64,000 bases of DNA, from positions 68,925,053 to 68,989,052 of the forward strand of contig CM060732.1 of NCBI GenBank assembly GCA_030704615.1, given 5' to 3'. Below the pieces are notes generated by a model that was not told where the DNA came from, did not search any database, and was given only the letters and a program-made list of their open reading frames with translations. Below are positions 9,968 through 21,349 of this stretch, piece by piece. Source of the DNA: Takakia lepidozioides. Taxonomy: Eukaryota; Streptophyta; Takakiopsida; Takakiales; Takakiaceae. Positions within the stretch are counted from its first letter, which is position 1. Each line of letters begins with the position of its first letter. Position numbers and translations under genes: made by a program.

Positions 9968-12900
9968 ATGGCTGGTGCTCTCAAACAGGTTCCTGGAGTT
10001 CTGCTGCCAGCATCAAGGACAGAAGTGTCTCCAAAGGTTCCAGCAGGTAACAGGGTGAAGGCTCTTGAGGCCGCACGTGCACATACGACCAGTAACCCAA
10101 GTGTTATTCTCATCATGACCAAGACTTACACCAGCGGCTTCCTGGTGAGTAAATAATCTTTTGTACAAGTAGAACAGGGAGCAGAGCAACTACACCTGAA
10201 TTATGTACAACACAGGTCCCAGTGCTCAAGTGACCCTCATTAGTAACTGACAAAACACCTGGGCTGCATTTTGATATGGTCAGTGCATGAGACATGAATG
10301 TGGCAAGAACTGAGAGCCTTATACTGAATTGAGTGGGTGGGAGTTGCCAGCTGGACCATGCATAAGTATGCATGCCACAAATTCCCTGACCATTAGGCAT
10401 TTGGTTCAGGCTTGACGAAATTCAAAAGTTTATCCTTGTTATCACATTACAGTCCCATTTCACCACAACATGATGAATGGAAGTTGTGACTCAATCGTAA
10501 TAGATGATGTAAAAGAAGTAACCCATGCTGATCCAAAATACTTTTCAAAATCTACTGCTAACTTGTGTGGCATGTTGGGCCTCTTGCTTTTTAGCACTTT
10601 CCAGCAGCTTTTGCGAAAAAATGGTTCCCCCAAGCAAACACAGAATTACTGCTGGTGGACACTGCTGGCAAGCATTGGCCTGTGATTTGGTATCCAAATC
10701 ATTCGCATACGCGTCTAAATGTTGGGTGGAGGCAGTTTTCTCAAGCACAGAACCTCAAAGAAGGCGATGTTTGTGTTTTTGAGCTGAGAAATCCAATCAG
10801 GATCACATTTGTGGTTCACATCTTCAGAGTGGTTAATTCTGCCTGTATTGGGAATGAAGGCCATAGCCATGAGCAGGCAGTTATTGGCAGGGTACGGCTT
10901 GAGGGATACTGCAGTGGGAACTGTGGAAATGGTATAGTGCAATCAACTAATATACTTGATGAGAAGGACTCTAGACTCTCAGGGAAGAGTTCGAATGTTG
11001 ACAAGTGGACCAAGCCCAGTACCTCCAAGAAGGATGCCAGCATTTCTCCGGAGCATGCAGCAGGAGTGGCCAGCAAGAGTGGGAGGTCTTGCAACCCCGG
11101 AGAGGATGTGTGTAGATCGATAGCACCAAACTCTCCAATTAAGTCCATAACGGCAGCCCAGTTCTATGCAGGCCAGAGAGGCATGGTGGTTAATGTTTTG
11201 GCAGCGGAAGAAAAGAGCCAAGAGGAAAGTAAAGGTGATAGCGCGGAAGGTATGGATCCATCATGGATTATCATGCTTGTCAATATAATTAGATTTTTGA
11301 TTGGGAATGGACAAGTTTGAGTTCTCTCTCTTTCATGTGCAGAAAGAGGACCAGCTTTGGTGCAACAGCAAGGAACTGCAGCTAGTGAGAGGAAAAGGAG
11401 ATTTCACAAGATTTCTCAAGGGCGTCAGTCCACAAATAGTATGAGGCAGAAAGCCCTGGATGCTGCAAATGCACTTCAGACAAGCAACCCACACATTGCA
11501 CTTGTCATGAAACCCTCACATGTCGGCGCTGGGTTTTCTGTTGTAAGTGGAATACTCCTGGCGTTCTGCGGTGTTGTGAAGAGATACAATAGTGAAGAGA
11601 TGGTGGGGAGAGGGTTGTAAATTATAGGTAAAGAGATGAGAAATTGGGGTGACTAGCATTTCTAATGATCCAAGTTAGTGGGATGTTTTGTATGAAACGT
11701 TGCTCTAGGAAGGGTCAATGTCCTTCGCTTCGACCCTCCAGAGAGCTGCCAGTGAAGGAACTGTGAACTATGTATTGCTAACAGGTTTCATGGTCACTGT
11801 GGGGCTATGAATTTGCAGCAACTAACCCTTGATGAGGCTCCTGAACCTATTGACCTTCTCAGGAACTTCGTTGCCAGAGTAGTAACTAGTAACACTGAAG
11901 TTGGTGTGTTTTTGCAGTTTTTGCCAGGGACATTTATGACTCCAGACAAGAGCATGAATGTGACCCTGGTGGACTCTTCAGGCAAATCGTGGTCAGCCAG
12001 ATGGGTAGTGACCGCAGTAGGGAAGCGTTTGAGTGCAGGGTGGAGGAGGTTTGCGAAGGACCATTTCCTTCAAGCAGGCGATGTTTGTGTTTTTGAGATG
12101 ATTGATTTAAGAAACCTAATAATCTTCGTTCATGTTTTCCGGGTTTGGAAAGATGGAATTTGTGATGGCAACCAAACAGTGAGTGAATATGGCCGGGCAA
12201 CCAAAAGAAGAGGGAAGCTTCCGCAGAGTCTGGCATTCAGGTCTCATAGAGGCCCTGTAACAGAGGCAGAAAGGATGAGCGCAGAGCAGGCTGCACGTGC
12301 ACTCGAGATTCAGAATCCAAGTTTTAGAGTCACGTTGCGAAAGTCAGCTGTGGAGTGTCATTTTTTTGTTGTGAGTTGCTCTTACTCCTGAGTTCCTCTT
12401 TTTGACTTTGTTTCTTTACAAGGAATGCTTGATGCTATGTGGAAGCACACACATATACCCAGGACTGTTTCTTGTAAGCATACTGGCAAACAGAGAGGTA
12501 TTGGCTGCCTGGCCCTAGGCCCATGGACAGCAAATGGGGCAGGGGCAGGGCATGGAGGGAGGGAGGGAGAGAATAGCATTCAGGCTATCACCATACAGAA
12601 TTGGGACCCATCTTGTCCATTCATGTGATTCAGCTGTCCTTAAAGAAGCATTCGTTTGATCCAAAGTACCTAGATGTGTACCCAAGGCAGGTCAGAATTT
12701 TGGGCACTACTGGAGACATGGACAAGGAAAGGGAAAATGAGAGAAAATTCCTGGAGAGAAATTGTGTACTTTGCATAACATGGAGTTTTCTGACTTCCAT
12801 TGCAGTCAATACCGATGGTATTTGCAAATCAATGGCTACCCCGCAGGCGTGTGAGGGTCTCTCTCGCAGACTCTACTGGCCAGTCATGGACTGCCACCTG

Positions 12901-13912
12901 GGCTGGGCAATACAAGAGAGGACGTACCTTGAGAGGCGGCTGGAAGAAATTTGCCTCCCATCACTGCCTGGAGGAGGGGGATGTCTGTGTGTTTGAGCTC
13001 ATCAACCCTAAAAAGCTGGCCTTCTTGGTTCATATTTTCCCAGTTGAAAACCGGAATACTACGACGGAATCTCCCTTGCAGGGCATCGCTTCAGGGCAGC
13101 TGCTTTCCAGGATACAACTCAGGGACAGTGCCCAGGAAGGTCAAGAACCGAAAGCCAAACCACATCCATGTGCCCCGCTTTCAAGGAAGAATCATGGAAG
13201 AGGGGACTCGCCTACACCAGCTATAGAAGGGAATAGAGGTGTACAAGACATGACTATATCCAGGCCTGGAAGACACGCGAGAAAGATTTCCAGGAAAGCC
13301 ATTTACTTGGCGATTCGGAAATCATTGGCCACCACTCACCGACAGAGCAAGACTGCACTAGTGCATACAACTGCCCCAGCAGTGGAAGCTAGGAACACTA
13401 ACGCAAGATTCCCGGGCCAAGAAATGTCCTCTAAACTTTCATCCAAAAATGACTCCTCTGTCTCTCACAGGGACAGTGCACAGATCGAGAAACATTCTCC
13501 ACCTTCCTATGGGATAATCCTCACTGTGGATCCAGCCATGGAGTGCACTGAGATGAATGCAGGATCCCCGCAACAAGAATTATTGGCTAAGCAGGAAGAA
13601 AGTGCATCATTGTCCAAAAGAGTTCAGAGAATTAAAACAGCAGTGGAGACTAGTGAGGCTGATACGAGGACCCTGATGCCCTTTCACCACGGGCGAGTTT
13701 CCCCCAAACATCATCCAACCCCCTCTGAAAAGGACAGCGTAGAGATGGAGAAAGGTTTTTCACCTTCCTTAGTTCGGGTGCCTAAAATTGAGCCAGCCAT
13801 GGAGTGTAATGAGAAACATGTGAGACCCCTGGGACCGGATTTATCCACTCAAGTGGAAGTTGGCATGTCTGTCGGTTACATGCCCTCCGGCAGACAGATC
13901 CCTGGGTTCTGA
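9968..13912 (+). CDS. Multi-B3 transcription factor B (REM-like), five exons
   Basis: Exons at 9968-10144, 10595-11249, 11343-11542, 11918-12370 and 12806-13912 join with consistent phase into 863 residues. Three B3 domains are each split by an intron at the same place, just before the iP-x-x-F strand. Domain 1 runs from SNPSVILIM to VVHIFRV, domain 2 from SNPHIALVMK to FVHVFRV, and domain 3 from QNPSFRVTLR to LVHIFPV. Each has the W-x-V/A and GWRxF...GDVCVFE blocks and is preceded by an A-L-x-A-A leader. The C-terminal 280 residues carry imperfect repeats around PAMEC-E-N. A +1 frame after 13860 continues the same repeat (SEMSSHLKQ to 14045), so the protein is probably shortened by a frameshift. 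The start could be 9968 or an upstream exon of gene A. Confidence 0.7.
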
Positions 13913-14670
13913 AATGTCCTCTCACCTCAAGCAATCTACGTTCTGCACAAAGATCAAGAAGGAATCTACAGCTTCCCCTGTCATGTCCGAGAATGGAACA
14001 GCCATGGAGTCCAGTGAGATTAATCTCAGGCCCCTGGGGCGATAATCGACCTCTCAGCTTGAACAATCTGCTTGTGGAAGAGTGCATAAAACCACAGGTA
14101 TGCACTGGAACAGCAGAGGATAGCTGTGTGTATATAAGCAGGGCAGGAGAGACTTTGCAAGATCCATTGTGGGAGGCTCGTGTAAGGTCCTTCGTAAAAA
14201 CCTGGCTGAAAATTCCTTGACTCCTTCCTGTCTGGAAAACCAATGTGGCAGATTGCATGTTTTTACCCCAGGAATATTATGTTCCAGTTTTTGCCCTGAT
14301 CATTGGCATAATTGGCCTCATTCTGGCACTTCCTGCCCCCCTGTGATCCCAGCCTGGGGCCATGATTCTCAAATCTGAGAAAACACTTGTGCAGGAACTT
14401 TACCTCTTACAGATAATGAACAAAATCATGCAATGGTAGATCCATTCTTTTGTATCTAACTGGCTAACAGCACCTAAAAATACAATTCGCGAAACTGTTT
14501 TCCCAAAGAACTGCTTCACACAACTTCTCATACTTTTTGAAATGAATCTGTAGCTGCATTTGTTGGGCAGCTCCAAAGTACTTACTAAACAATAATAACA
14601 AATCTTCCCAACCCCCTCTTTCCTGGGTTTCACTATTAAAGGCCAAAGAATCCAAGTGGGTTGTAAGCTG
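13913..14670 (+). other. Frameshifted C-terminal tail of B3 gene B, then no gene
   Basis: To 14045 the +1 frame still encodes the C-terminal repeat (TAMESSEINLRPLG). Beyond that I see only short open frames and no domain. This probably contains the 3' untranslated region. Confidence 0.5.
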
Positions 14671-14745
14671 TAGTGGGTAGCGTGATGGTAAAGTGATAGC
14701 ATTGCAGGCGGTGGGGTTCTCGGTTTGATTCTTGATGGGAGGTTC
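14671..14745 (+). repeat. tRNA-like SINE head
   Basis: TAGCGTGATGG at about 14678 (A box) and GGTTTGATTCT at about 14722 (B box) lie 44 bases apart, followed by a TTGATGGGAGG stretch. This resembles the 5' part of a tRNA-derived plant SINE. No acceptor-stem pairing is evident, so it is not called as a tRNA gene. Confidence 0.45.
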
Positions 14746-14834
14746 TTGTAGTGTAACCCAGGTATCTCATGTAACTCTGGATATCCCATTTTATACTTAG
14801 CCAAACTTGGACTTAGTCAAATTTCGAGACCAAG

Positions 14835-15022
14835 TGTGAGTTACACTCCATTCAGGGTAATCCCGAGTGGAGTTACGCACCTCGTCGTGTAACCCAATGT
14901 AACCCCAATTGGAGTGTAACACTCCATTCAGTGTAACCCGGAGTGGAGTTATGCACCTCGTAGTGTAACCGAATGTAACCCCGAGTGGAGTTATGCACCT
15001 CGTCGCGTAACCCAATGTAACC
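14835..15022 (+). repeat. 75-bp tandem repeat, about 2.5 copies
   Basis: Units containing ACTCCATTCAG, then GAGTGGAGTTA, GCACCTCGT and GTGTAACC start near 14845 and 14920. A shorter third unit begins at about 14984 after a 43-base step. The same GTAACCC word occurs just upstream, at 14751. Confidence 0.75.
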
Positions 15023-15128
15023 ATGACTGCACTCCTTCAGATCCATGTCACTCTCAAGAGAGGGTGGGGAAGATTTGACATGCCCAAAACCAGTGTACCA
15101 GGTTGCACGTGTGCATTAAGTTCTTACT

Positions 15129-15311
15129 TGGTAGGCCAGTGGTTGGGTGTTTGTGCCTTGCCTGTGCATAACCTAGGTGATCCTGGGTTCAATCCTTCCA
15201 CATGTGCCTTCAGACCCTCCATTGGGCCCTAGATGGCCTGTGTGTTGAGCATTAGGCTTTGTAAATTCACTGGACGTTAAGAAAATTTATCTTTATCTTA
15301 TCTTTATCTTC
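15129..15311 (+). mobile_element. tRNA-derived SINE, copy 1
   Basis: It opens with GGTAGGCCAGTGG (A box) and has GGTTCAATCC (B box) at 15186. The body is about 110 bases with GTGTGTTGAGCA and GGACGTTAA, and it ends in a CTTTAT repeat tail. Three further copies at 16.6, 33.6 and 48.3 kb share body and tail, which identifies it as a dispersed Pol III-type SINE family. Confidence 0.8.
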
Positions 15312-15356
15312 CACCTGATAGAGGGTAATTTTTAGTTTTAACTGCATTTGAACTTA

Positions 15357-15377
15357 GGGCTCAAATCCTTTGAGCCC
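15357..15377. repeat. Short perfect inverted repeat
   Basis: GGGCTCAAA-TCC-TTTGAGCCC forms nine-base arms around a three-base loop, 19 bases before the large inverted repeat. Confidence 0.7.
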
Positions 15378-15395
15378 CAAATTTCGCACAGTTTG

Positions 15396-15562
15396 TGCTG
15401 CCACATGGAGCGTCTACAACCGTTGAAACGGGGACATTTGGACAGATCTGCAAGCTTTTCTCCAAGAGAAAGGGAGAAAGTGGGCCGTTGACCTATAACC
15501 AAGCCTTGCAGACTGTCCAAATGTCCCCGTTTCAACGGCTGTAGACGCTCCATGTGGCAGCA
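15396..15562. repeat. Near-perfect long inverted repeat (hairpin-forming)
   Basis: The left arm (15396 to about 15457) begins TGCTGCCACATGGAGCG, and the right arm (about 15501-15562) ends with its complement. The outer 50 bases pair with one difference, which would be a G-U pair in RNA. The inner 12 bases pair with a bulge and a mismatch, and the loop is about 43 bases. It could be a foldback MITE or an inverted duplication able to yield small RNAs. No transposase or target duplication was seen. Confidence 0.85.
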
Positions 15563-16560
15563 AAGAAACCCAGCCTCCTCTCCCATCCCTCCACGTTACC
15601 CTTTCACATGCAACATACCATCCAATCAGCTGTGTGTTAAGTGCTCTCACACGTGTGGGAAGATCCAACGTGCTAAAATCCCTTTTATGTACTTCCTAAT
15701 TATTGACAAATCTCACGGCCCATTTGCCAGGCCTGCAGGGATTAAATGAGCCAGTACCCCAAATTTAACAAGGGAGGGTACCATTATTTAATACGTGCAC
15801 TCTCTCATTGGCCTATTGTTTTTGGCTCCTGGCTGGCCTATCAGGAAGATCAATTGGTGACTTTGTGCCATGTGATCTCGAACCGGTGGCTAACTTGTCA
15901 AGAATGTTTGATGAGTTTTATGCGAACTCAACTCATGTAGTGTTCTGTTTGTGGGAGCGACAAGGGAGGTAATTTTTTCTAAGTAACAACGACACTGCGT
16001 ATTGCAAAGCCTAGCACAACTGTGTCACATGGATACAATCCATCGACAAATATGTCTAATCTTGTCCAAGATCAGCAACTCTCCTCAAAGCCTCATGTGC
16101 CGGTGCAAGTCTGCTTAAATCAAGTCTGCGTAAATGGAGGTGCATGCCACGGATACTAGGCGGGTCTGCGAAACCTAAATGAGAGTTCCCTCCTTGCGCT
16201 AGTAGGGGGGTAGGGTTTCTAGAAATCGATACGCAAGATCATCTGGATCTAACGAACCCAAATGGCATGTGGACCTTTTCCTGTGCGACAGTTGTACAGG
16301 CGACGTCCTCATTGCAGCGACATGATGGCATTAGGGAGGGCAGTAATGCGAAACAGAGCCATATTTTAACCCATAATTCCTTTGTAAATTTCGTGAGGCC
16401 AATTTCTGGATTGAAAAGTGGCGAAATTTCGCGCGCATAAAAAAAACGCTGCTCATGAGTCAAGCAAAATTTGGACCCAATATTTAATCCAATGTCGCGT
16501 GTGAGAGAGTACTAACCAACAATGAAACCATAGCACAAAGGGCAAGGCGGCAGGATTTTG
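15563..16560. other. No gene seen
   Basis: Only short open frames occur and none has a recognisable domain. A further tRNA-like B box (GGGTTCAAACCTC at about 16617) with a possible A box near 16577 lies just before SINE copy 2 and may be part of an older insertion. Confidence 0.5.
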
Positions 16561-16638
16561 AGCCCCACACCACGGGGTGACACAGTGTGCACAGTCTTGT
16601 TTTTGTTGCCTTCCTGGGTTCAAACCTCACTACAAATA

Positions 16639-16802
16639 GGTAGCCCGGTGGTTGGGTATTTGTCCCTTGCCTGTGCATAACCTGGGTGATCCTATGTTCA
16701 ATCCTTCAACATGTGCCTTCAACCGTCCATCGGCACCTTCATGGGCTGTGTGTTGAGCAGTAGGCTTGGTAAACTCCTTGGACGTTGAACAAAAGTAACC
16801 TG
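16639..16802 (+). mobile_element. tRNA-derived SINE, copy 2
   Basis: It begins GGTAGCCCGGTGG, has a weakened B box (TGTTCAATCC) and keeps the body words GTGTGTTGAGCA and GGACGTTGA, but lacks the CTTTAT tail of copy 1. It is more diverged and probably older. Confidence 0.75.
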
Positions 16803-16979
16803 CCAAGGAAGTATAAGTATAAATTGTTGGGTGTGGTTATAATCTTCTCCCCCTTCCCATGAGCGGTGTCCCATGAGCCTTGTGCTCACCGCCTCGTGGC
16901 AAAGCTTACTTTGAAAGAGCTTATTTTCGCCTCACGATAATTAAGAGGCCTGATTTGCGAGCGGCGGGGTGTTTCCCTT

Positions 16980-17185
16980 TTTTTGTTGGCTCTCTCTTGT
17001 ATAGAGAGACTTTGCAGTTACATGTTGAAGTCAATGGAGAAAATGTGGTGAAAGGACCTTACACCGTGTCAAGGCGCTCATTGGTGTGTTGTGCTGAGTC
17101 ATGCTCCCTAGTCTTACCTTCCTCTTATGTTGTGCCAAAGCAAAGCAAGAGAGGCCGTTTGAGGCTTGTTTTAAGAACATGGAGA
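16980..17185 (+). repeat. Dispersed repeat, copy shared with 60655-60860
   Basis: About 200 bases, from TTGTTGGCTCTCT through GGAGAAAATGTGGT, CCTTACAC and TATGTTGTGCCAAAG, recur with high identity at 60655-60860 in the same orientation. The 112-residue open frame here is interrupted by frame changes in the other copy and shows no known domain, so I treat it as repeat sequence. Confidence 0.75.
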
Positions 17186-17496
17186 TGTATGAAAGAGCTG
17201 AACCATGGTTGTGTGTAAGTAACTGTGGCTAACAGGTAGCTAACTGGGGGCAGACTATAAACCCAAATTATAAATGAGGTCACTCTCATCACAGGAAAAA
17301 GCTGGCTGGAGGAGAGAGACAGAAAGAGTATAATACACTAAAATACAAACATGGTTAATTGAATATTGTACCGCTCTGCCGCCACCTCCGTTTCATCCAT
17401 CGTCGGGGGCTGCTCAACGGAGGTATATGTCTCTCGAACTACTCTGGTCTGCCTCGTCTTCCTCCCACTGCGCTCTCTCTCGACTTGTGGCTCCCG

Positions 17497-17772
17497 TTTC
17501 TCTCTCAGGTGTGCATGCAAACCTTGTCTTTTGATTTTGGTCCCTGATGCTGTTGATGTAGAGGAATTGCAGGTCCTTGTGTGTCGTATGTTTAGTTTTG
17601 GAAATGTGCTTTTCAAATAGCTCTGTTTCTACAGATTTCTCTCTCAGGTGTGCATGCAAACCTTGTCTTTTGATTCTGGTCCCTGACCCTGTTGATGTAG
17701 AGGAATTGCAGGTCCTTGTGTGTCTTACTGATTTAGTTTTGGGAATGTGCATTTCACACAGCTCTCATTCTA
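17497..17772 (+). repeat. 139-bp tandem duplication
   Basis: A unit beginning TTTCTCTCTCAGGTGTGCA at 17497 is repeated at 17636 with few differences, through GAGGAATTGCAGGTCCTTG and AATGTGC. The open frames on both strands repeat with it. Confidence 0.8.
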
Positions 17773-17875
17773 CATTAAACCCAAGAATCTGTAGAAGTTG
17801 GAAGTGCAGTTTTCTGTTTGAGATGGCTGCTTTGAAAAATGTTGTGTAAACTGTAACAATGGCAGTGATCTGGAA

Positions 17876-18881
17876 ATGGACTTACCTCAGCCACCCCCTA
17901 CTTTTCTGAAATCAATGATCAAGAGCAATCTACCTGCTATGGCCAGCTGCTGGATGGTATGGTGTCTAAACCCCCCGTACTTATTTGAACTTTATTTGAA
18001 CTTTCTTTCCGTTCTTTTGGTTTGCTGTAGTTCTTCTGCATCCCATGGCCTCAGAGCTGCTTGTTGCAGATATCCTGCAGCATTAATCAAAGGTGATGGC
18101 TGAGAGCTCCTTGTTGCAGGTTATCCCTGCAGCATTTGTGCAGGCTTTTGGCAATGAGATTGGTCTCACTGCCACACTGCACGGGCATAGCGGCCAGATC
18201 TGGGAAGTAGGAATTGGCCGCCCCAACTGTGTAGCCTTTAGAGGTGGTTGGCGAGGATTTGCTGCTGATAACGACCTCGAGATGGGAGACACACTCATGT
18301 TCACCCTTGTTGGAAAGTCCGAGTTCTCTGTTCAGGTTTTTGACATCAAAACTGGAGTACAGAAAGTCAGCGCCCTCACAGCAGTAAACACCGGAGTCTA
18401 TGGTCTTCAAGCCTCCTCAATGCTGCAAGGGGAGACGCTGAGGGAGAGAGACACTGAAGACACTCCACCTCTCCATTCAGGCCTCAAATGGGTCCGCACT
18501 CGACACAACATCCCTCTTTCTGATTGTGACCAGTATGTTCGGGAGACTTCTCCCATCCAAAAACAAAATTCAAATGCGGAAAGTTCTTCAAAGGAGAAAA
18601 CCCACACAGACCCTTCCACAGCCACGTTGACACCTCCAATGGTTGAAGACATTGTGGAGGAGGAGGAGGAGGAGGAAGAGGACAATGAGGGGATATACTA
18701 CAGAGTCGTTTCTATTGAGGAGAAACGGGTGAAGAATGAGGAGAAACAGTTCCTAACAAAACTCGAGCCGCCAGTCTTACACAGGCATTTGGAGGGACGC
18801 CTAACACAGCAGGGGATGCTTTGGTGGGTACCTAAGAGTGCCTTCACTCCAACTTACTCATGTTGTTATCTCAATGAGTGA
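17876..18881 (+). CDS. B3 DNA-binding protein C (REM-like), two exons
   Basis: Exons 17876-17956 and 18120-18881 join in phase 0 to give 280 residues. One B3 domain spans PTFLKSMIKSN, the intron, VIPAAFVQAFG, WEVGI, GGWRGFAADNDLEMGD and LMFTLVGKSEFSVQVF (to about residue 100). The intron sits at the same domain position as in B3 genes A and B, supporting common origin. Downstream is a run of glutamates (residues about 215-225) and a charged tail. The frame is open upstream of the ATG for some codons and contains cysteines (CFEKCCVNC), so a further 5' exon carrying the cysteine-rich leader is possible. A duplicated decoy splice acceptor lies in the intron. Confidence 0.65.
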
Positions 18882-20900
18882 CCACCTTCAAACCCCTGCG
18901 GAGTGGAAGGAGTAAAGCAAGCACACTTTCACGGAAATGTGTCAGGGTCAGGCTCTCTGGATCTTAGGCAGGAAGAACTGACCTTCATGACCTTCATAGA
19001 CAAAGCTGACTTGGAGGCTGAAGTGTCTATGGCCATGTCAGAAGTACGAAGCTCCTTCCTTGAACTTGTTTCCAGTTTGTGACATTGGTGAGGACATTAA
19101 GGATGATCTGAAGGGCCTACCCATCCTCGTCACTAGACTGAAATTTTAAGTCGGGGCAGGGACTCTTCCTTTGAACAAAAAACAGATGCAGAAATGAGTC
19201 AATGCCTGCTGTGCTGGCGGCTTGAAGACAATATCCATTTTCTGATACACTGTCGGGGTAATCTCATAGAGAGTGACCCTCTTCATGACCATCAAGAACA
19301 TAGTCACTGCACCTCTGTTCACCAACTTCCAAAATCTCCAGGCTGAGCCTAAAGCCCTGCCCTTGTTGGGGTGAAACTGCTGGGCAGCTCACACACAGCA
19401 GATTGATGCTTATGTGACGGGCTTTCTAGAGGAAATCTGGGAAGCCCAAACTGATTGTTTATGTCAAGGTATGTCCCACTACTCGACGGGGCCCCTCAGA
19501 AATAGTGTCTGTTCCCTCTTGTTCCGCCCAAACTGGGCGTGGGTTCTATGGCCACAAGGCTACAGTAAACGATTTATGAGTAAATTTTCTATTGCTTTCT
19601 AACAGTTACCTGTGAACTGCTTTCCACCACATCCTAGATATGTCTCACTGTCTCACCACACCTTTGATTTAGTCGGATGCACTCCACTGTACAGAAAAGA
19701 CAGACTATAATTGTCCTTCACACAGTTTCCAGAGCTGATTAGCCATTGAGACAACCAGAGTGAGGGTCCATCTCCAGATTGTCCTGAAAATCTTCTCCCT
19801 GTCCAATATGCATGATTCAAAAGCATGCAGATTTATATACAGCATTACTATCAGCAGTGTTGATACACTATTTTGTGACAACTTGAGGGATAGGAAAATT
19901 CCCCAAGGCTGCCTAACTAGCTAGCTTTAGCGTTAGTCAATATCTGAATAAAAACCAAATGTACCAAACAGGAGGTGAAGGCAAGGCGCAAGTAATATCC
20001 ACCCCCGTATTGGTACTAACTTGGAGCCATGGGTAGAGATGGGATAGAGGTAGCAAACACTCTTTCAAAACTAAATTTTTTTGTAAGGCTGGTTGGTTTC
20101 CTAGGCATGGCAGCCACCATTGTGTCAGCAGAAAAACAACATCTGTCAATGTAGAGCCTGGTAACTCAACTCACATCTTACAGGTAACCAAAGACTAAAT
20201 GATAGCCACATCCAAGGTAAAGCAGAGCATGGAGATGAAAACAAAGGCATCAGCACAAAACAACAACCGACTATAAACAACAGAAGGAAAGCGATCCAGA
20301 AAGAAGGGTCAATCCAAGAGGGCACGGCCATCAACTATTATCTTATATAGCAGTGACCAGCTGTTATAACTCCCCTACTGACTTCAGCAGTTTCGAGCAG
20401 AGTGTGCAGATGTACTTAGTTTTTGTGTCAACTCAGCCAAGACATAGTGCACTCAACTCATAGACAACAGTAGACATGAAGAGAGAGAAAAGAGAGAAAG
20501 GAACAGAACCTAACTAAGAAGAAACACGAAAGAGATCACCAGCCTCTATCCCATCATCATCCAGAAGTACAGAAAACAGTCCAATTTTGGGAGGGGATTT
20601 GCTGCCTCTATCCCATCTCTACCCTGTATCTCCAAGTCAGTACCAGTACTGGGTGGGGTGTTGCTACTTCAACTCCTATTGAGTAATTTGATTTGCTTTT
20701 CTAAAACCTAACAAATGATGAAGCCAGCTGATTATGCAGCCCACTCGGGGACGGGAAGTTCCCTCAAGGTGTCCCTCAATTGGTTCTAGAAGATCATTGG
20801 TGCTATTTGTGGTTATTCTAGAACCAAGGGTGCCCATCCTAAGAGCAAATCCTCATGCCAACAAGGATCTTCTCAAACTGCTATTCTGATGGATGCAGGT
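18882..20900. other. No supported gene
   Basis: A coding-like stretch at about 18950-19080 (SLDLRQEELTFMTF) directly follows the B3 stop, but I cannot attach it to a gene. The rest has short frames only. It probably contains the 3' region of B3 gene C and decayed repeats. Confidence 0.4.
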
Positions 20901-20904
20901 TAAC

Positions 20905-21300
20905 TTCCATGACTTGTATCTCATCCACTGAGCATACTCAAATGCAGCCCAGGTGTTAACCTATTACTAATGAGGGTTAACTATACTCAAGCAGGGGACA
21001 TTGTTCCAGAAATCTACCCTGCACGTGCTGCAGGGAAGCCAAAGGAACTCGTTAGCACGCAATGTACATCAATTTTGCTGTACATGATTCAGGTGTAGTT
21101 GCTCTGCTCCCTACTCTACTTGTACAGGCATATCGATTACTCATCAGGAAACCTTCCTTGCAAGTCTTGGTCATAAGAAGAATCAGCAGCACAGCTAACT
21201 TGGTTGCCATGAAACGTGCAATACCTAGGATTATGGTGCATTGATGACACACATTTTCTTTTTCATTAACTGCACAGTGACCTGTGTAAATGAGAGCACT
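20905..21300 (-). pseudogene. Inverted mosaic copy of B3 gene A/B junction
   Basis: Read on the minus strand, the segment matches about 9697-9805 (end of gene A exon 2) and then jumps to about 10115-10305 (end of the first exon of gene B plus intron). It includes MTKTCKEGFL beside MTKTYTSGFL. The approximately 300 bases between these two parts of the original are absent here. No other B3 exon follows, so it is a non-functional fragment. Confidence 0.7.
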
Positions 21301-21349
21301 GTAACTTTCCATCAACGCCATCTTCTCTGAGATTTATTATAAATACGGG

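Noticed and set aside
16880-17218. A 112-residue open frame as a gene
   Set aside because: Most of it is a dispersed repeat whose second copy at 60.7 kb is frame-broken.
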